Below, in pieces: positions 6,363-14,559 of a stretch of DNA of 64,000 nt; the first letter of the stretch is position 1; each line of letters starts with the position of its first letter. The notes under the pieces were generated by a model. That model had not been told where the DNA came from. It searched no databases and saw only the letters and a list, made by a program, of their open reading frames with translations. Source of the stretch: JANYGA01 sp031420415. Lineage in GTDB: Bacteria; Vulcanimicrobiota; Vulcanimicrobiia; Vulcanimicrobiales; Vulcanimicrobiaceae. The stretch covers positions 1 through 64,000 of the forward strand of contig JANOMT010000018.1 of NCBI GenBank assembly GCA_031420415.1. The letters are read 5' to 3'. The position numbers and the translations under genes are program-made.

Positions 6363-8744
6363 ATGATCGCATCGACGACGGATCTCGAGTCGCTTTCCGC
6401 CCAAGACGTGCGCAAGATCGATGCGTATTGGCGTGCGGCGAACTATCTTTCCGTCGGGCAGATCTATCTGCTGGCAAATCCGCTCTTGCGCGAACCGCTC
6501 CTTGCGGAACACGTCAAGCCGCGGTTACTCGGACACTGGGGAACGACGCCGGGCTTGAATTTTATTTATGCCCATATGAATCGGCTCGTTACCGCGCTCG
6601 ATCTCGATGCGATCTACATCACGGGCCCGGGGCACGGCGGACCGGGGATCGTCGCGAATACGTATCTCGAAGGAACCTATAGCGAGATCTATCCGAGCAT
6701 CTCGCGCGATACCGTCGGGATGGCGCGACTCTTCAAGCAATTCTCGTTTCCCGGCGGTATTCCGAGCCACGCGTCGCCTGAGACGCCTGGCTCGATTCAT
6801 GAGGGCGGCGAACTCGGCTACGCGCTCCTGCACGCCTACGGTGCGGTTTTCGATAATCCGGATCTCATCGCGTGTTGCGTCGTCGGCGACGGTGAAGCGG
6901 AGACGGGAGCGCTCGCGGCCTCGTGGCACAGTAACAAATTTCTCAACCCGGTTCGCGACGGCGCCGTGTTGCCGATCTTGCACCTCAACGGATACAAAAT
7001 CGCAGAGCCAACCATACTCGCGCGCATCCCCGAAGGCGAATTACGCGAACTTTTGCGCGGCTACGGATACGAACCGCACTTCGTCGCGGGGCACGAGCCC
7101 GAGGCCATGCATCGCGCGATGGCATCGAAGCTCGCGCGCGCGATCGCGCGTATTCGTGAAATTCAAAACGACGCACGCACGAATGGCTTCGGGGAACGCC
7201 CGCGGTGGCCGATGCTCGTTCTCGTGTCACCGAAGGGCTGGACGGGCCCAAAAGTCGTGGATGGCCACGCGGTCGAGGGAACGTGGCGCGCGCATCAAGT
7301 GCCGCTCGCCAACGTGCGGACCGACGCCGCGCATCGCGCCCAACTCGAAGCATGGATGCGCAGTTATCGACCGGACGAACTCTTCGATCGCGACGGTGCG
7401 CTCGTGCCCGAACTCGCAGCGCTCGCGCCGTCGGGCGACCGGCGGATGAGCGCAAATCCGCATGCAAACGGCGGTCTCGTGCTCGGCGATCTGCAGTTGC
7501 CGGACTTCTGTGCGTACGCCGTCGATGTGCCGACGCCAGGTGCGACGCAGGCGGAATCGACGCGCGTGCTCGGTACGTTCTTGCGCGATATCGTCGTGCG
7601 AAATCCGACGTCGTTTCGCGTCTTCGGTCCCGACGAGACCGCATCGAATCGGCTCGATGCGATCTTCGATGTGACGAGTCGCATGTCGAGCGGCATCATT
7701 ATCAGTAGCGACGATCGGCTCTCGGCGACCGGACGCGTGATGGAAATTCTGAGCGAGCATACGTGTCAGGGCTGGCTCGAGGGCTACCTGCTCACCGGCC
7801 GACACGGCCTCTTTTCATGCTACGAAGCGTTCGTGCACATCGTCGATTCGATGTTCAACCAGCATGCGAAGTGGCTGAAAGTTTCGCGGAACCTCCCATG
7901 GCGGCGACCGATCGCATCGCTCAACTATCTCTTGACCTCGCACGTGTGGCGTCAGGATCAAAATGGATTCAGTCATCAGGATCCCGGCTTCATCGACCAC
8001 GTCGTGAACAAAAAAGCCGACGTCGTTCGCGTCTACCTCCCGCCCGACGCAAACACGCTCCTCTCGATCGCCGATCACTGCCTGCGCAGCAGAAATTACA
8101 TTAATGTCATCGTCGCGGGAAAGCAACCCGAATGGCAATGGCTCGATATCGATGCCGCGATTCGCCACTGTGCTCAAGGCATCGGCATCTGGTCCTGGGC
8201 GAGCAACGACGACGGTATCGAACCTGACGTGGTGATGGCGTGCGCCGGCGACGTGCCGACGCTCGAAACGCTTGCCGCCGTCGACGCCTTGCGCACGCAC
8301 GTGCCGCATTTGAAAATCCGCGTCGTCAACGTGGTCGATCTCATGTCGCTGCAGCCGCAATCGGCGCATCCACACGGCCTCTCCGATGCGGATTTCGATG
8401 CGATCTTCACGCGAGACAAGCCGGTCATTTTCGCATTCCACGGCTATCCGACGCTCGTTCATCGCCTGACGTACAAACGTCACAATCACGATAATTTTCA
8501 CGTCCACGGGTACAACGAGGAAGGCACCACGACAACGCCGTTCGATATGACGGTGCAGAACCAACTCGATCGATTCCACCTCGCAATCGACGCCATCGAT
8601 CGCGCCCCGTCGCTCGGCGCGTCGGCCGGGCAGGTCCGGCAGCACTTTCTCGATACACTCGGGCGACATCGGCAGTTCATCCGCGAATATGGCGACGACA
8701 TGCCCGAGATCCGTAACTGGACGTGGAGGCCGCACGCGTCGTGA
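6363..8744 (+). CDS. xfp: Xylulose-5-phosphate/fructose-6-phosphate phosphoketolase
   Basis: A 793-residue ThDP enzyme, full family length, that splits xylulose-5-P (or fructose-6-P) with phosphate into acetyl phosphate and an aldose phosphate. Signature stretches: YWRAANYLSVGQIYLL at the N-terminus, GHWGTTPGLNFIYAH, GPGHGGPG, the ThDP/Mg site GDGEAETGALAASWHSN, and SYEAFVHIVDSM in the middle domain. The C-terminal third contains GVGI-type transketolase features ending at RNWTWRP. The stop overlaps the acetate kinase start by four bases (GTGA), so acetyl phosphate is converted directly to acetate and ATP by the next enzyme. Only the pentose/hexose preference is uncertain. Confidence 0.97.
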   Translation: MIASTTDLESLSAQDVRKIDAYWRAANYLSVGQIYLLANPLLREPLLAEHVKPRLLGHWGTTPGLNFIYAHMNRLVTALDLDAIYITGPGHGGPGIVANTYLEGTYSEIYPSISRDTVGMARLFKQFSFPGGIPSHASPETPGSIHEGGELGYALLHAYGAVFDNPDLIACCVVGDGEAETGALAASWHSNKFLNPVRDGAVLPILHLNGYKIAEPTILARIPEGELRELLRGYGYEPHFVAGHEPEAMHRAMASKLARAIARIREIQNDARTNGFGERPRWPMLVLVSPKGWTGPKVVDGHAVEGTWRAHQVPLANVRTDAAHRAQLEAWMRSYRPDELFDRDGALVPELAALAPSGDRRMSANPHANGGLVLGDLQLPDFCAYAVDVPTPGATQAESTRVLGTFLRDIVVRNPTSFRVFGPDETASNRLDAIFDVTSRMSSGIIISSDDRLSATGRVMEILSEHTCQGWLEGYLLTGRHGLFSCYEAFVHIVDSMFNQHAKWLKVSRNLPWRRPIASLNYLLTSHVWRQDQNGFSHQDPGFIDHVVNKKADVVRVYLPPDANTLLSIADHCLRSRNYINVIVAGKQPEWQWLDIDAAIRHCAQGIGIWSWASNDDGIEPDVVMACAGDVPTLETLAAVDALRTHVPHLKIRVVNVVDLMSLQPQSAHPHGLSDADFDAIFTRDKPVIFAFHGYPTLVHRLTYKRHNHDNFHVHGYNEEGTTTTPFDMTVQNQLDRFHLAIDAIDRAPSLGASAGQVRQHFLDTLGRHRQFIREYGDDMPEIRNWTWRPHAS

Positions 8745-9982
8745 ACGTCTTCGTTCTCAACGCGGGTTCGAGCAGCATTAAGGCATCCTATTTCGCGGGC
8801 GAGCGTTGGTTCGCGGATGGCGTCCCGGCGTGGTCGGCAAACGTGCGTTGGTCGAAAACGCCATCGCGCGCAGCCTTGCAGTGGGCCACGCCGCACGAAG
8901 AGCGGTCAATCGATGTCGCGGTCGACGATCGTGGTGCCGCGATGACGGCACTCGTCGCAATCGCGCGCGAGACAGCCGCGATCGCGCCGCAAATCATCGG
9001 CCACCGCGTCGTGCACGGTCTTGGTGAATCGCGTTGTGCGCTCGTCGATGCACGCGTGCGCGGCGTTATCGAAGCGGCAGTCGAACTCGCACCCGCGCAT
9101 AATCGGCCCGCACTCGCCGGGATCGACGCCTGCGCGGCAGCTTTTCCCAACGTGCCGCAAGCCGCCGATTTCGATACGGCGTTCCATACGACGCTGCCGG
9201 ATGAGGCGGCGGCGTACGCGTTACCATATGCGTGGTACGTGACGCGCGGAATTCGACGATATGGCTTTCACGGCATCAGCCATCGCTATTGCGCGCGACG
9301 CACGGCCGAGGTGCTCGAACGTGATGGAAGAGGACTACGCATCGTGAGCGCGCACCTCGGTAACGGCGCCTCTCTGGCTGCGATCGTCGATGGTGTTAGC
9401 GTCGATACGACGATGGGATTTACACCCCTCGATGGGCTCATGATGGGCTCGCGATCGGGCAGCGTCGATCCGGGCCTCGTCTTGCACCTCTTGCGGACGA
9501 ATGCGTATTGTGTTGCCGACCTCGATCGCATTTTCAATACCGAGTCGGGGCTCGCGGGCGTCAGTGAGATCTCGCAAGATGTGCGTGAGGTCATCGCGGC
9601 GGCCGAACGCGGTCTCCCCTCCGCACGACTCGCGCTCGATCTCTACGTGCATCGGTTGAGCGCGGGTATCGCTGCAATGACGGTAGCGGCCGGTGGCATC
9701 GACGCGCTCGCCTTTACCGGTGGCATCGGCGAAGGTTCCGCCTACATCCGCGAGCGCGTTTGTTCGCGGCTTGCGTTTCTCGGCATCGCAACGGCTGCCG
9801 ATGGCTCGGGCAGTGCGCTCGATCGTGAGATCGGCGAGGCACGCGGACGTGTGCGCGTGGTCGTGGTGCATGCGCGCGAAGAGCTCGCAATCGCACGCGA
9901 TATCTCGCGTCTCTCCTGGGGACGGGGGCACAGCGCGCCTGATTGCGATCGAGATCAGGCGGGAACGCTTACGCATGAATAA
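8741..9982 (+). CDS. ackA: Acetate kinase
   Basis: A 413-residue ASKHA-fold kinase that makes ATP and acetate from acetyl phosphate. Motifs in order: VLNAGSSSIK (phosphate loop), GHRVVHGL, ADFDTAFHTTLP, YGFHGISHRY, HLGNGASLAAI, then FTPLDGLMMGSRSGSVDP, and FTGGIGEGS near the C-terminus. The GTG start at 8741 overlaps the phosphoketolase stop, showing coupled expression of the phosphoketolase shunt. The GGAGG site of the following small gene lies just after the stop, so that gene is probably in the same transcript. Confidence 0.96.
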   Translation: MNVFVLNAGSSSIKASYFAGERWFADGVPAWSANVRWSKTPSRAALQWATPHEERSIDVAVDDRGAAMTALVAIARETAAIAPQIIGHRVVHGLGESRCALVDARVRGVIEAAVELAPAHNRPALAGIDACAAAFPNVPQAADFDTAFHTTLPDEAAAYALPYAWYVTRGIRRYGFHGISHRYCARRTAEVLERDGRGLRIVSAHLGNGASLAAIVDGVSVDTTMGFTPLDGLMMGSRSGSVDPGLVLHLLRTNAYCVADLDRIFNTESGLAGVSEISQDVREVIAAAERGLPSARLALDLYVHRLSAGIAAMTVAAGGIDALAFTGGIGEGSAYIRERVCSRLAFLGIATAADGSGSALDREIGEARGRVRVVVVHAREELAIARDISRLSWGRGHSAPDCDRDQAGTLTHE

Positions 9983-9995
9983 TTCGGAGGTCCCT

Positions 9996-10226
9996 ATGGA
10001 AACCAAGCGCAGTGTCGATCACCACCATGAAGCCGCAACGCACCATCGCGCCGCAGCCGATTATCACGATCTTGCCGCAGGTGCCTACGCCGAAGGACGG
10101 CACGAACGCGCCGCGCACTACGCGCTCCTCGCAAGCGCGCATATGCAACATGCGGGGCAGTTCATGTCGGATGCGGCGAAGATCCACGCCGAACAACACG
10201 GTGGTAACAAGCACGCTCGATCGTGA
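9996..10226 (+). CDS. His-rich small protein
   Basis: A 76-residue protein with an ideal ribosome site (GGAGG, 5 nt spacing) 14 bp after ackA. The sequence is helical and alternates His with Ala: VDHHHEAATHHRAAADYH, then EGRHERAAHYALLASAH, then AKIHAEQHGG. No signal peptide or Cys is present. Proteins of this composition recur as small cytosolic hypothetical proteins; metal buffering or stress protection are guesses. Its placement as the third gene of the phosphoketolase-acetate kinase unit is the only functional hint. Confidence 0.72.
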   Translation: METKRSVDHHHEAATHHRAAADYHDLAAGAYAEGRHERAAHYALLASAHMQHAGQFMSDAAKIHAEQHGGNKHARS

Positions 10227-10239
10227 GCGTGAATGGTGA

Positions 10240-10992
10240 TTATGACGCGCCGTTTTTTGGTACGATGTGAAGATCGGTCTTCGAAAGCGCGCACACGAGT
10301 GTTTCGACAACGGCGTTGCCGAGCACGTACTCGCCCGGCGCGAGTGTATCGAATCCCGGTGCTTCACCCTCGAGTGATATCGAACACGCAACGTACTCCC
10401 CATCGCGTCGAATCGCGACGCTTCCGTGCAACGGGACGCCATGGGCGTGCTTTCCATGAGAGCCGCGACGATTGGACTCGAAGGCTGCAAACGATGCATC
10501 ATGATGTTCGTCGATATTGACGCGTTCGATGTACCGCTTGACATCGTGCAAGAGCGTTCCGATCGAAACGCGTGCGATGAACCGGCCGATGATGCGGTCG
10601 AAAAAACGTCCGGCAATGCCGAATGGTGGTGTGTACGATCCGGCAAAATGCAGTGTCGCATGCGTCGAATGTGCGCGCGCGGTAAGCACCCCTCGAAGCG
10701 TGGGAAATGCGTTGCCCTTCACGGTACTCCACGTGATGTTGAGCGCGTCCTCATATCGCGGCGTAAATGCCGTTTTCACCGAGACGGCTTCGATCTCGAC
10801 GTTGACGTGCCGGAAAATGCGCGCGAATGTCGGGATGCCGAATGCGCGGAGCGGAACGCCGATGGAAACGACGCGCTTGCGTTCGTCGAAGTAGCGTAGC
10901 GCCCACGGTATGACCTCGGAACGCGGGCAGAAAACAACGATCGAAGCTTTCAGCGGCGCGTCACCCAATGCTTGAGGATAAATTCGAACCAT
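10240..10992 (-). CDS. Hypothetical protein, paralogue of the first gene of the oxidase operon
   Basis: About 250 residues starting MVRIYPQALGD. The middle (NITWSTVKGNAFPTLRGVLT, then FAGSYTPPFGIAGRFFDRII, then ARVSIGTLLHDVKRYIE) aligns with the protein at 11216 (VTWVPEKAGPYPRFAGTLSV, LEGSYEPPLGAVGAAFDAVV, AESTARNLLATIADSIE). The shared motif is S-Y-x-P-P-x-G-x-x-G-x-x-F-D. The layout suggests an SRPBCC-like ligand-binding fold, a weak inference. This copy has an extra C-terminal region of about 80 residues rich in His. The gene faces away from the oxidase operon. Function unknown. Confidence 0.65.
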   Translation of the reverse strand: MVRIYPQALGDAPLKASIVVFCPRSEVIPWALRYFDERKRVVSIGVPLRAFGIPTFARIFRHVNVEIEAVSVKTAFTPRYEDALNITWSTVKGNAFPTLRGVLTARAHSTHATLHFAGSYTPPFGIAGRFFDRIIGRFIARVSIGTLLHDVKRYIERVNIDEHHDASFAAFESNRRGSHGKHAHGVPLHGSVAIRRDGEYVACSISLEGEAPGFDTLAPGEYVLGNAVVETLVCALSKTDLHIVPKNGAS

Positions 10993-11215
10993 TACTTCAG
11001 TATCGCACGCGGGACGGCCAATGGTAAGAAGTTTCCGTGAAGATGGAATGACGTCGCGAGCGATGCCGGCTTGCTTCGTATCGATGCATGACATCGAGGC
11101 ATCGCTTGGTTTTATTTTAATCTGTTACCACTTATGCCTTAGCGCTAAAAACTATCGACCAAGTCGACGTAATTGTTCCCTAACATCACATAGATGTGCT
11201 ACGGTCGATCATGCG

Positions 11216-11740
11216 ATGAGTCATATTTCAGAACGCACGACCGTCCAGTGCGGCGTGAATCAAGCGGCGCGACATCTCGCGCGGTATTTTGCCGTGCGCG
11301 GCAACAGCGATGGCGACATCGCGCGCGTGCATCTTCGTGCCGAGGTGCCGATCCCGGGCGTGCGCGGTGGCGTTAAACTCGAACGGACCGCGATTGCGAC
11401 ACTCGTTCCAAACCACACGGCTGGGGCGATGATGCCACAGTATGCCGTGACGTGGGTGCCCGAAAAAGCTGGACCTTATCCGCGTTTTGCGGGAACGCTT
11501 TCCGTTGCGAGCAGCGAGGATTACGACTCCTTCGATCTCGTGCTCGAGGGCAGCTACGAGCCGCCGCTCGGTGCGGTCGGAGCCGCCTTCGACGCGGTCG
11601 TCGGACATCGCATCGCGGAATCCACCGCGCGAAATTTGCTCGCCACGATCGCGGATTCGATCGAAGCCGATTTTCACGAGATCGAATCTGCCAAAACGAC
11701 GATTCGCGAAGAACAGCTTCGCGTGGCACCGCAGACCTGA
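11216..11740 (+). CDS. Hypothetical SRPBCC-like protein, first gene of the ba3 oxidase operon
   Basis: A 174-residue soluble protein. The central motif GSYEPPLGAVGAAFDAVVGH and the following amphipathic helix are shared with the divergent paralogue at 10240. No signal peptide, no metal motif. The stop overlaps the next start (TGATG), placing it in the oxidase operon. A role in oxidase assembly or in sensing is possible but unproven. The 223-bp divergent upstream region contains an AT-rich stretch and the 10-bp palindrome TTAGCGCTAA near 11140, a plausible control site. Confidence 0.65.
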   Translation: MSHISERTTVQCGVNQAARHLARYFAVRGNSDGDIARVHLRAEVPIPGVRGGVKLERTAIATLVPNHTAGAMMPQYAVTWVPEKAGPYPRFAGTLSVASSEDYDSFDLVLEGSYEPPLGAVGAAFDAVVGHRIAESTARNLLATIADSIEADFHEIESAKTTIREEQLRVAPQT

Positions 11741-11865
11741 TGGCGAAACCGAAACCGCAACTCGACGAGCCCTTACCCGCGACGCTCCGTTTCGTCGCCG
11801 CGATCGGAATTTTCATCTTCATCGGCTGGTTTCTGATGTTCGTCCTGCTCGAGGATCGGTGGTAG
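11740..11865 (+). CDS. Cytochrome ba3 oxidase small subunit (subunit IIa-like)
   Basis: A 41-residue single-helix membrane protein: a short polar lead (MAKPKPQLDEPLPATLRF), one transmembrane segment (VAAIGIFIFIGWFLMFVLL), and the tail EDRW. Size, topology and position directly before subunit II match the IIa/CbaD subunit of ba3-type oxidases. Its ATG overlaps the previous stop (TGATG), and subunit II starts two bases after its stop. Confidence 0.75.
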   Translation: MAKPKPQLDEPLPATLRFVAAIGIFIFIGWFLMFVLLEDRW

Positions 11866-11866
11866 C

Positions 11867-12334
11867 ATGCACGTTAACCGGTACGAAAAAATCTGGATCA
11901 CGTTTGGCATCGCGATGCTCGCGATTTTTCTCGTGACGATAACGACGGCCGCCCTCGTGGAAGGCTTCATCCCTCCGAGTCACGTCCAGAGCATCGATCC
12001 CGCGAAGGTCGCATCGACAGCGCCATTCGATCATCCCGGGCTGCACAAAATCAGAACTGGCGAGTACGAGGCGTATTACGTCGGCCATATCTTCGCATGG
12101 GAGCCGCGGACGTTGACGATTCCCAAGGGCGCGCACGTTACGTTCTTCGTGACCTCGACCGATGTGATTCACGGCTTCAGTATTCCAGAAACAGGTGTCA
12201 ATACGATGGTCTCACCCGGTTGGGTCAGCACGGTAACGCATACGTTTGCGAAGGCCGGCACCTATCTCTTGCTGTGCAACGAGTATTGCGGCGGCGGACA
12301 CCAAGCGATGGCCACGAGCATCAACGTACGATGA
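11867..12334 (+). CDS. Cytochrome c oxidase subunit II, ba3 type (CuA)
   Basis: A 155-residue protein with one N-terminal transmembrane anchor (FGIAMLAIFLVTITTAALV) and a cupredoxin domain on the outer face. The CuA ligands are visible as His in DVIHGFSI and the cluster CNEYCGGGHQAM (two Cys, the backbone Glu, His and Met). The short single-anchor form is typical of ba3 oxidases. It accepts electrons from cytochrome c or a blue copper protein and passes them to subunit I. The stop overlaps the subunit I start (ATGA). Confidence 0.93.
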   Translation: MHVNRYEKIWITFGIAMLAIFLVTITTAALVEGFIPPSHVQSIDPAKVASTAPFDHPGLHKIRTGEYEAYYVGHIFAWEPRTLTIPKGAHVTFFVTSTDVIHGFSIPETGVNTMVSPGWVSTVTHTFAKAGTYLLLCNEYCGGGHQAMATSINVR

Positions 12335-14016
12335 CGACGTTTCCGCCTTCGCCCGTAGCGCAAAAACGTGATCCGGAATTCTTAGCTCGGTATACCGTTG
12401 CCAACGAGAATCTGCTCGTTCTCGCACAGATCTACACCGCGACGTTCGCTCTCGCGCTCGGTTCGCTCTTCGGTCTGCTGCAAACGTTCTCACGCGCGAA
12501 CTTCATCGTCATGCCGCCGGAATTCGATTATTATCGCATGCTCACGGCGCACGGGGTCCTACTCGCGCTCGTCTTCACGACATTCTTCATTATCGGACTC
12601 TTTCAATTCGCGATTTATCGTACCATCGCTCGACCGGGACGTTCGCTCAAACTAGGCTGGTTCGGCTATGCCGTCATGCTTCTGGGCACGATCATGGCGG
12701 CAACGTCGATCCTCGCTGGGAATGCGAGCGTGCTCTACACGTTTTACGCACCGCTCAAAGCCTCGCCGTGGTTCTATTTCGGCGCGACGTTTCTCGTGCT
12801 CGGCACGTGGGTGATCGCAGCCGAAGTCATCGAGAACGTCATTTGGTTCAAGCGTCGCCACGCGAGCGAGCGCATTCCGCTTCCGGCGTTCATCGGTGCG
12901 ACGACGATGATCATGTGGGTCATCGCAACGCTGGGTGTCGTCGCGGAGATGGGCTTACTCATTCCGTGGTCGCTCGGCTGGACCTCCGGCATCGACGTCG
13001 AGCTCACGCGAATATTGTTCTGGTATTTCGGGCACCCACTCGTGTACTTCTGGATCATGGGGGCGTACCTCGTGTGGTACACGGTCGTCCCGACGACCTT
13101 CGGCGGTCGCGTCTTTAGCGACTCGCTCACGCGCCTCGCCTTCATCTTTTTGCTCTTGCTATCGACGCCCGTGGGCCTGCACCATCAATTCCTCGATCCG
13201 GGCATCAGCGCGACGTGGAAATGGCTCCACATGGCGCTGACGTACGGCGTCGTGGTGCCATCGTTCATGACGGCCTTCGCACTCTTCGCGACCTTTGAGA
13301 TTGCCGCGCGTCGCGCGGGAAAACGCGGTTTCTTGGCGATCGTGCGCTGGCTACCGTGGAAAGACCCCGTTTTTACGGGCGCGGCACTGGGGATGTTGCT
13401 CTTTATTCCCGGCGGTTTTGGCGGCATCGTCAACGCGTCGTACAGCATGGACGTTCTCGTTCACAACACGATGTGGATCGTCGGCCACTTCCATATTACG
13501 GTCGGCGGGCCGGTCGCGCTTACGTTCATGGCTGTCGCCTACAAACTCGTCCCAACCCTTACCGGACGCAAGCTCTTCGCACCCAAACTCGCACTCGCAC
13601 AGACATACGTGTTTTTTGGCGGTATGAGTTTGATGTCGCTCTCGATGCACTGGGCCGGGCTTTTGGGATCGCCACGTCGTTCGTCGGATGTGTCGTATGC
13701 GGGCTCCGCGGTCGCGGCGGCGTGGCACCCGCACATGGTCGCAGCTGCAATCGGCGGTATCTTCCTTTTCATCAGCATCGTCATGTTCGTTATCGTCGCC
13801 GTGGGAACGCGGTTACAAGACGAACGTGCGATCGAACCCGTCCCATTCGCCTTTGCCGAGGTCGACCCCAATGCGATGTCGACTCCGCGCGTCTTCGACG
13901 CACTCGGCCGGTGGGCGGGTGCCGCGCTCGCGCTCGCCGTCATTGCGTACGCGGGACCGATGCACGAGTATCTTTCGCAGGCGCACTATCTGGCGCCGGG
14001 GATGCGCACGTGGTGA
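12331..14016 (+). CDS. Cytochrome c oxidase subunit I, ba3 type (B family)
   Basis: A 561-residue protein with about 13 hydrophobic segments. The low-spin heme His lies in YYRMLTAHGVLLALV; the CuB His and cross-linked Tyr are in FGHPLVYFWIM; two further CuB His are in VGLHHQF; and MWIVGHFHITVGG carries the high-spin heme ligand and partner His. Together with the short subunit II and the small IIa subunit this is a complete ba3-type terminal oxidase that reduces O2 and pumps protons at the cytoplasmic membrane. The operon has no visible heme or copper assembly gene. Confidence 0.95.
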   Translation: MTTFPPSPVAQKRDPEFLARYTVANENLLVLAQIYTATFALALGSLFGLLQTFSRANFIVMPPEFDYYRMLTAHGVLLALVFTTFFIIGLFQFAIYRTIARPGRSLKLGWFGYAVMLLGTIMAATSILAGNASVLYTFYAPLKASPWFYFGATFLVLGTWVIAAEVIENVIWFKRRHASERIPLPAFIGATTMIMWVIATLGVVAEMGLLIPWSLGWTSGIDVELTRILFWYFGHPLVYFWIMGAYLVWYTVVPTTFGGRVFSDSLTRLAFIFLLLLSTPVGLHHQFLDPGISATWKWLHMALTYGVVVPSFMTAFALFATFEIAARRAGKRGFLAIVRWLPWKDPVFTGAALGMLLFIPGGFGGIVNASYSMDVLVHNTMWIVGHFHITVGGPVALTFMAVAYKLVPTLTGRKLFAPKLALAQTYVFFGGMSLMSLSMHWAGLLGSPRRSSDVSYAGSAVAAAWHPHMVAAAIGGIFLFISIVMFVIVAVGTRLQDERAIEPVPFAFAEVDPNAMSTPRVFDALGRWAGAALALAVIAYAGPMHEYLSQAHYLAPGMRTW

Positions 14017-14043
14017 TCGCGAGCGGCCACCTACGCGCGTCTC

Positions 14044-14499
14044 CTACGGCGATGGTTTCGAAATAGCGTAGCCGTCGTCGGCGTCGAGGATATCGAGAAT
14101 TTTGGAAAGCTCGGGCCGCTCCGCCATCACGGGATGGCGCTCGCGCACGAGCACTTGGTCGTCCGGTGCCATGCGTTCGACAACGAACGACTCGAGCTTC
14201 GCGTTCAATGCCGGGGCGGCTGCGGGATCGACGCGCTCTGCGAGCCACGTTTCGATCTCGCGCTCGTCGGCCGCTCGTGCGACGACGTCACGAAAGGCGT
14301 CCATATCGAGCCCGAGTCGCTTGATGACGAACGCACTGAATCCGGTGTCGTGGTTGAGATAGAGATCGATCGTACCGCCGGGAAGTTCGGCGCGAAGCTT
14401 GTCGATCGTTCGCGGGATGAAGTAAAAACCGAGCATCGTCGCACGCGAGCTACGCGGCTTGTGCGTTAGTAGGTTTAGTGGCGTCACGTCATACTCCAT
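14044..14499 (-). CDS. DUF5069-family protein
   Basis: A 151-residue soluble protein: TPLNLLTHKPRSSRATMLGF, then IPRTIDKLRAELPGGTIDLY, then FVIKRLGLDMDAFRDVV, and a helical C-terminus. This is the DUF5069 pattern; the family has no settled function. It ends 28 bp from the end of the convergent oxidase operon. No clear ribosome site precedes the ATG at 14499, so an internal start at MLGFYF is possible but would remove conserved sequence. Confidence 0.7.
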   Translation of the reverse strand: MEYDVTPLNLLTHKPRSSRATMLGFYFIPRTIDKLRAELPGGTIDLYLNHDTGFSAFVIKRLGLDMDAFRDVVARAADEREIETWLAERVDPAAAPALNAKLESFVVERMAPDDQVLVRERHPVMAERPELSKILDILDADDGYAISKPSP

Positions 14500-14559
14500 C
14501 GTTGAGGGGCGCTTGCGTCAAATCCGAATCTCATCGATGCCAACGCAACGTGAAGCGCG

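Noticed and set aside
7815..8735. Minus-strand open frame of about 300 codons opposite the phosphoketolase gene
   Set aside because: Mirror frame of a fully recognisable enzyme.
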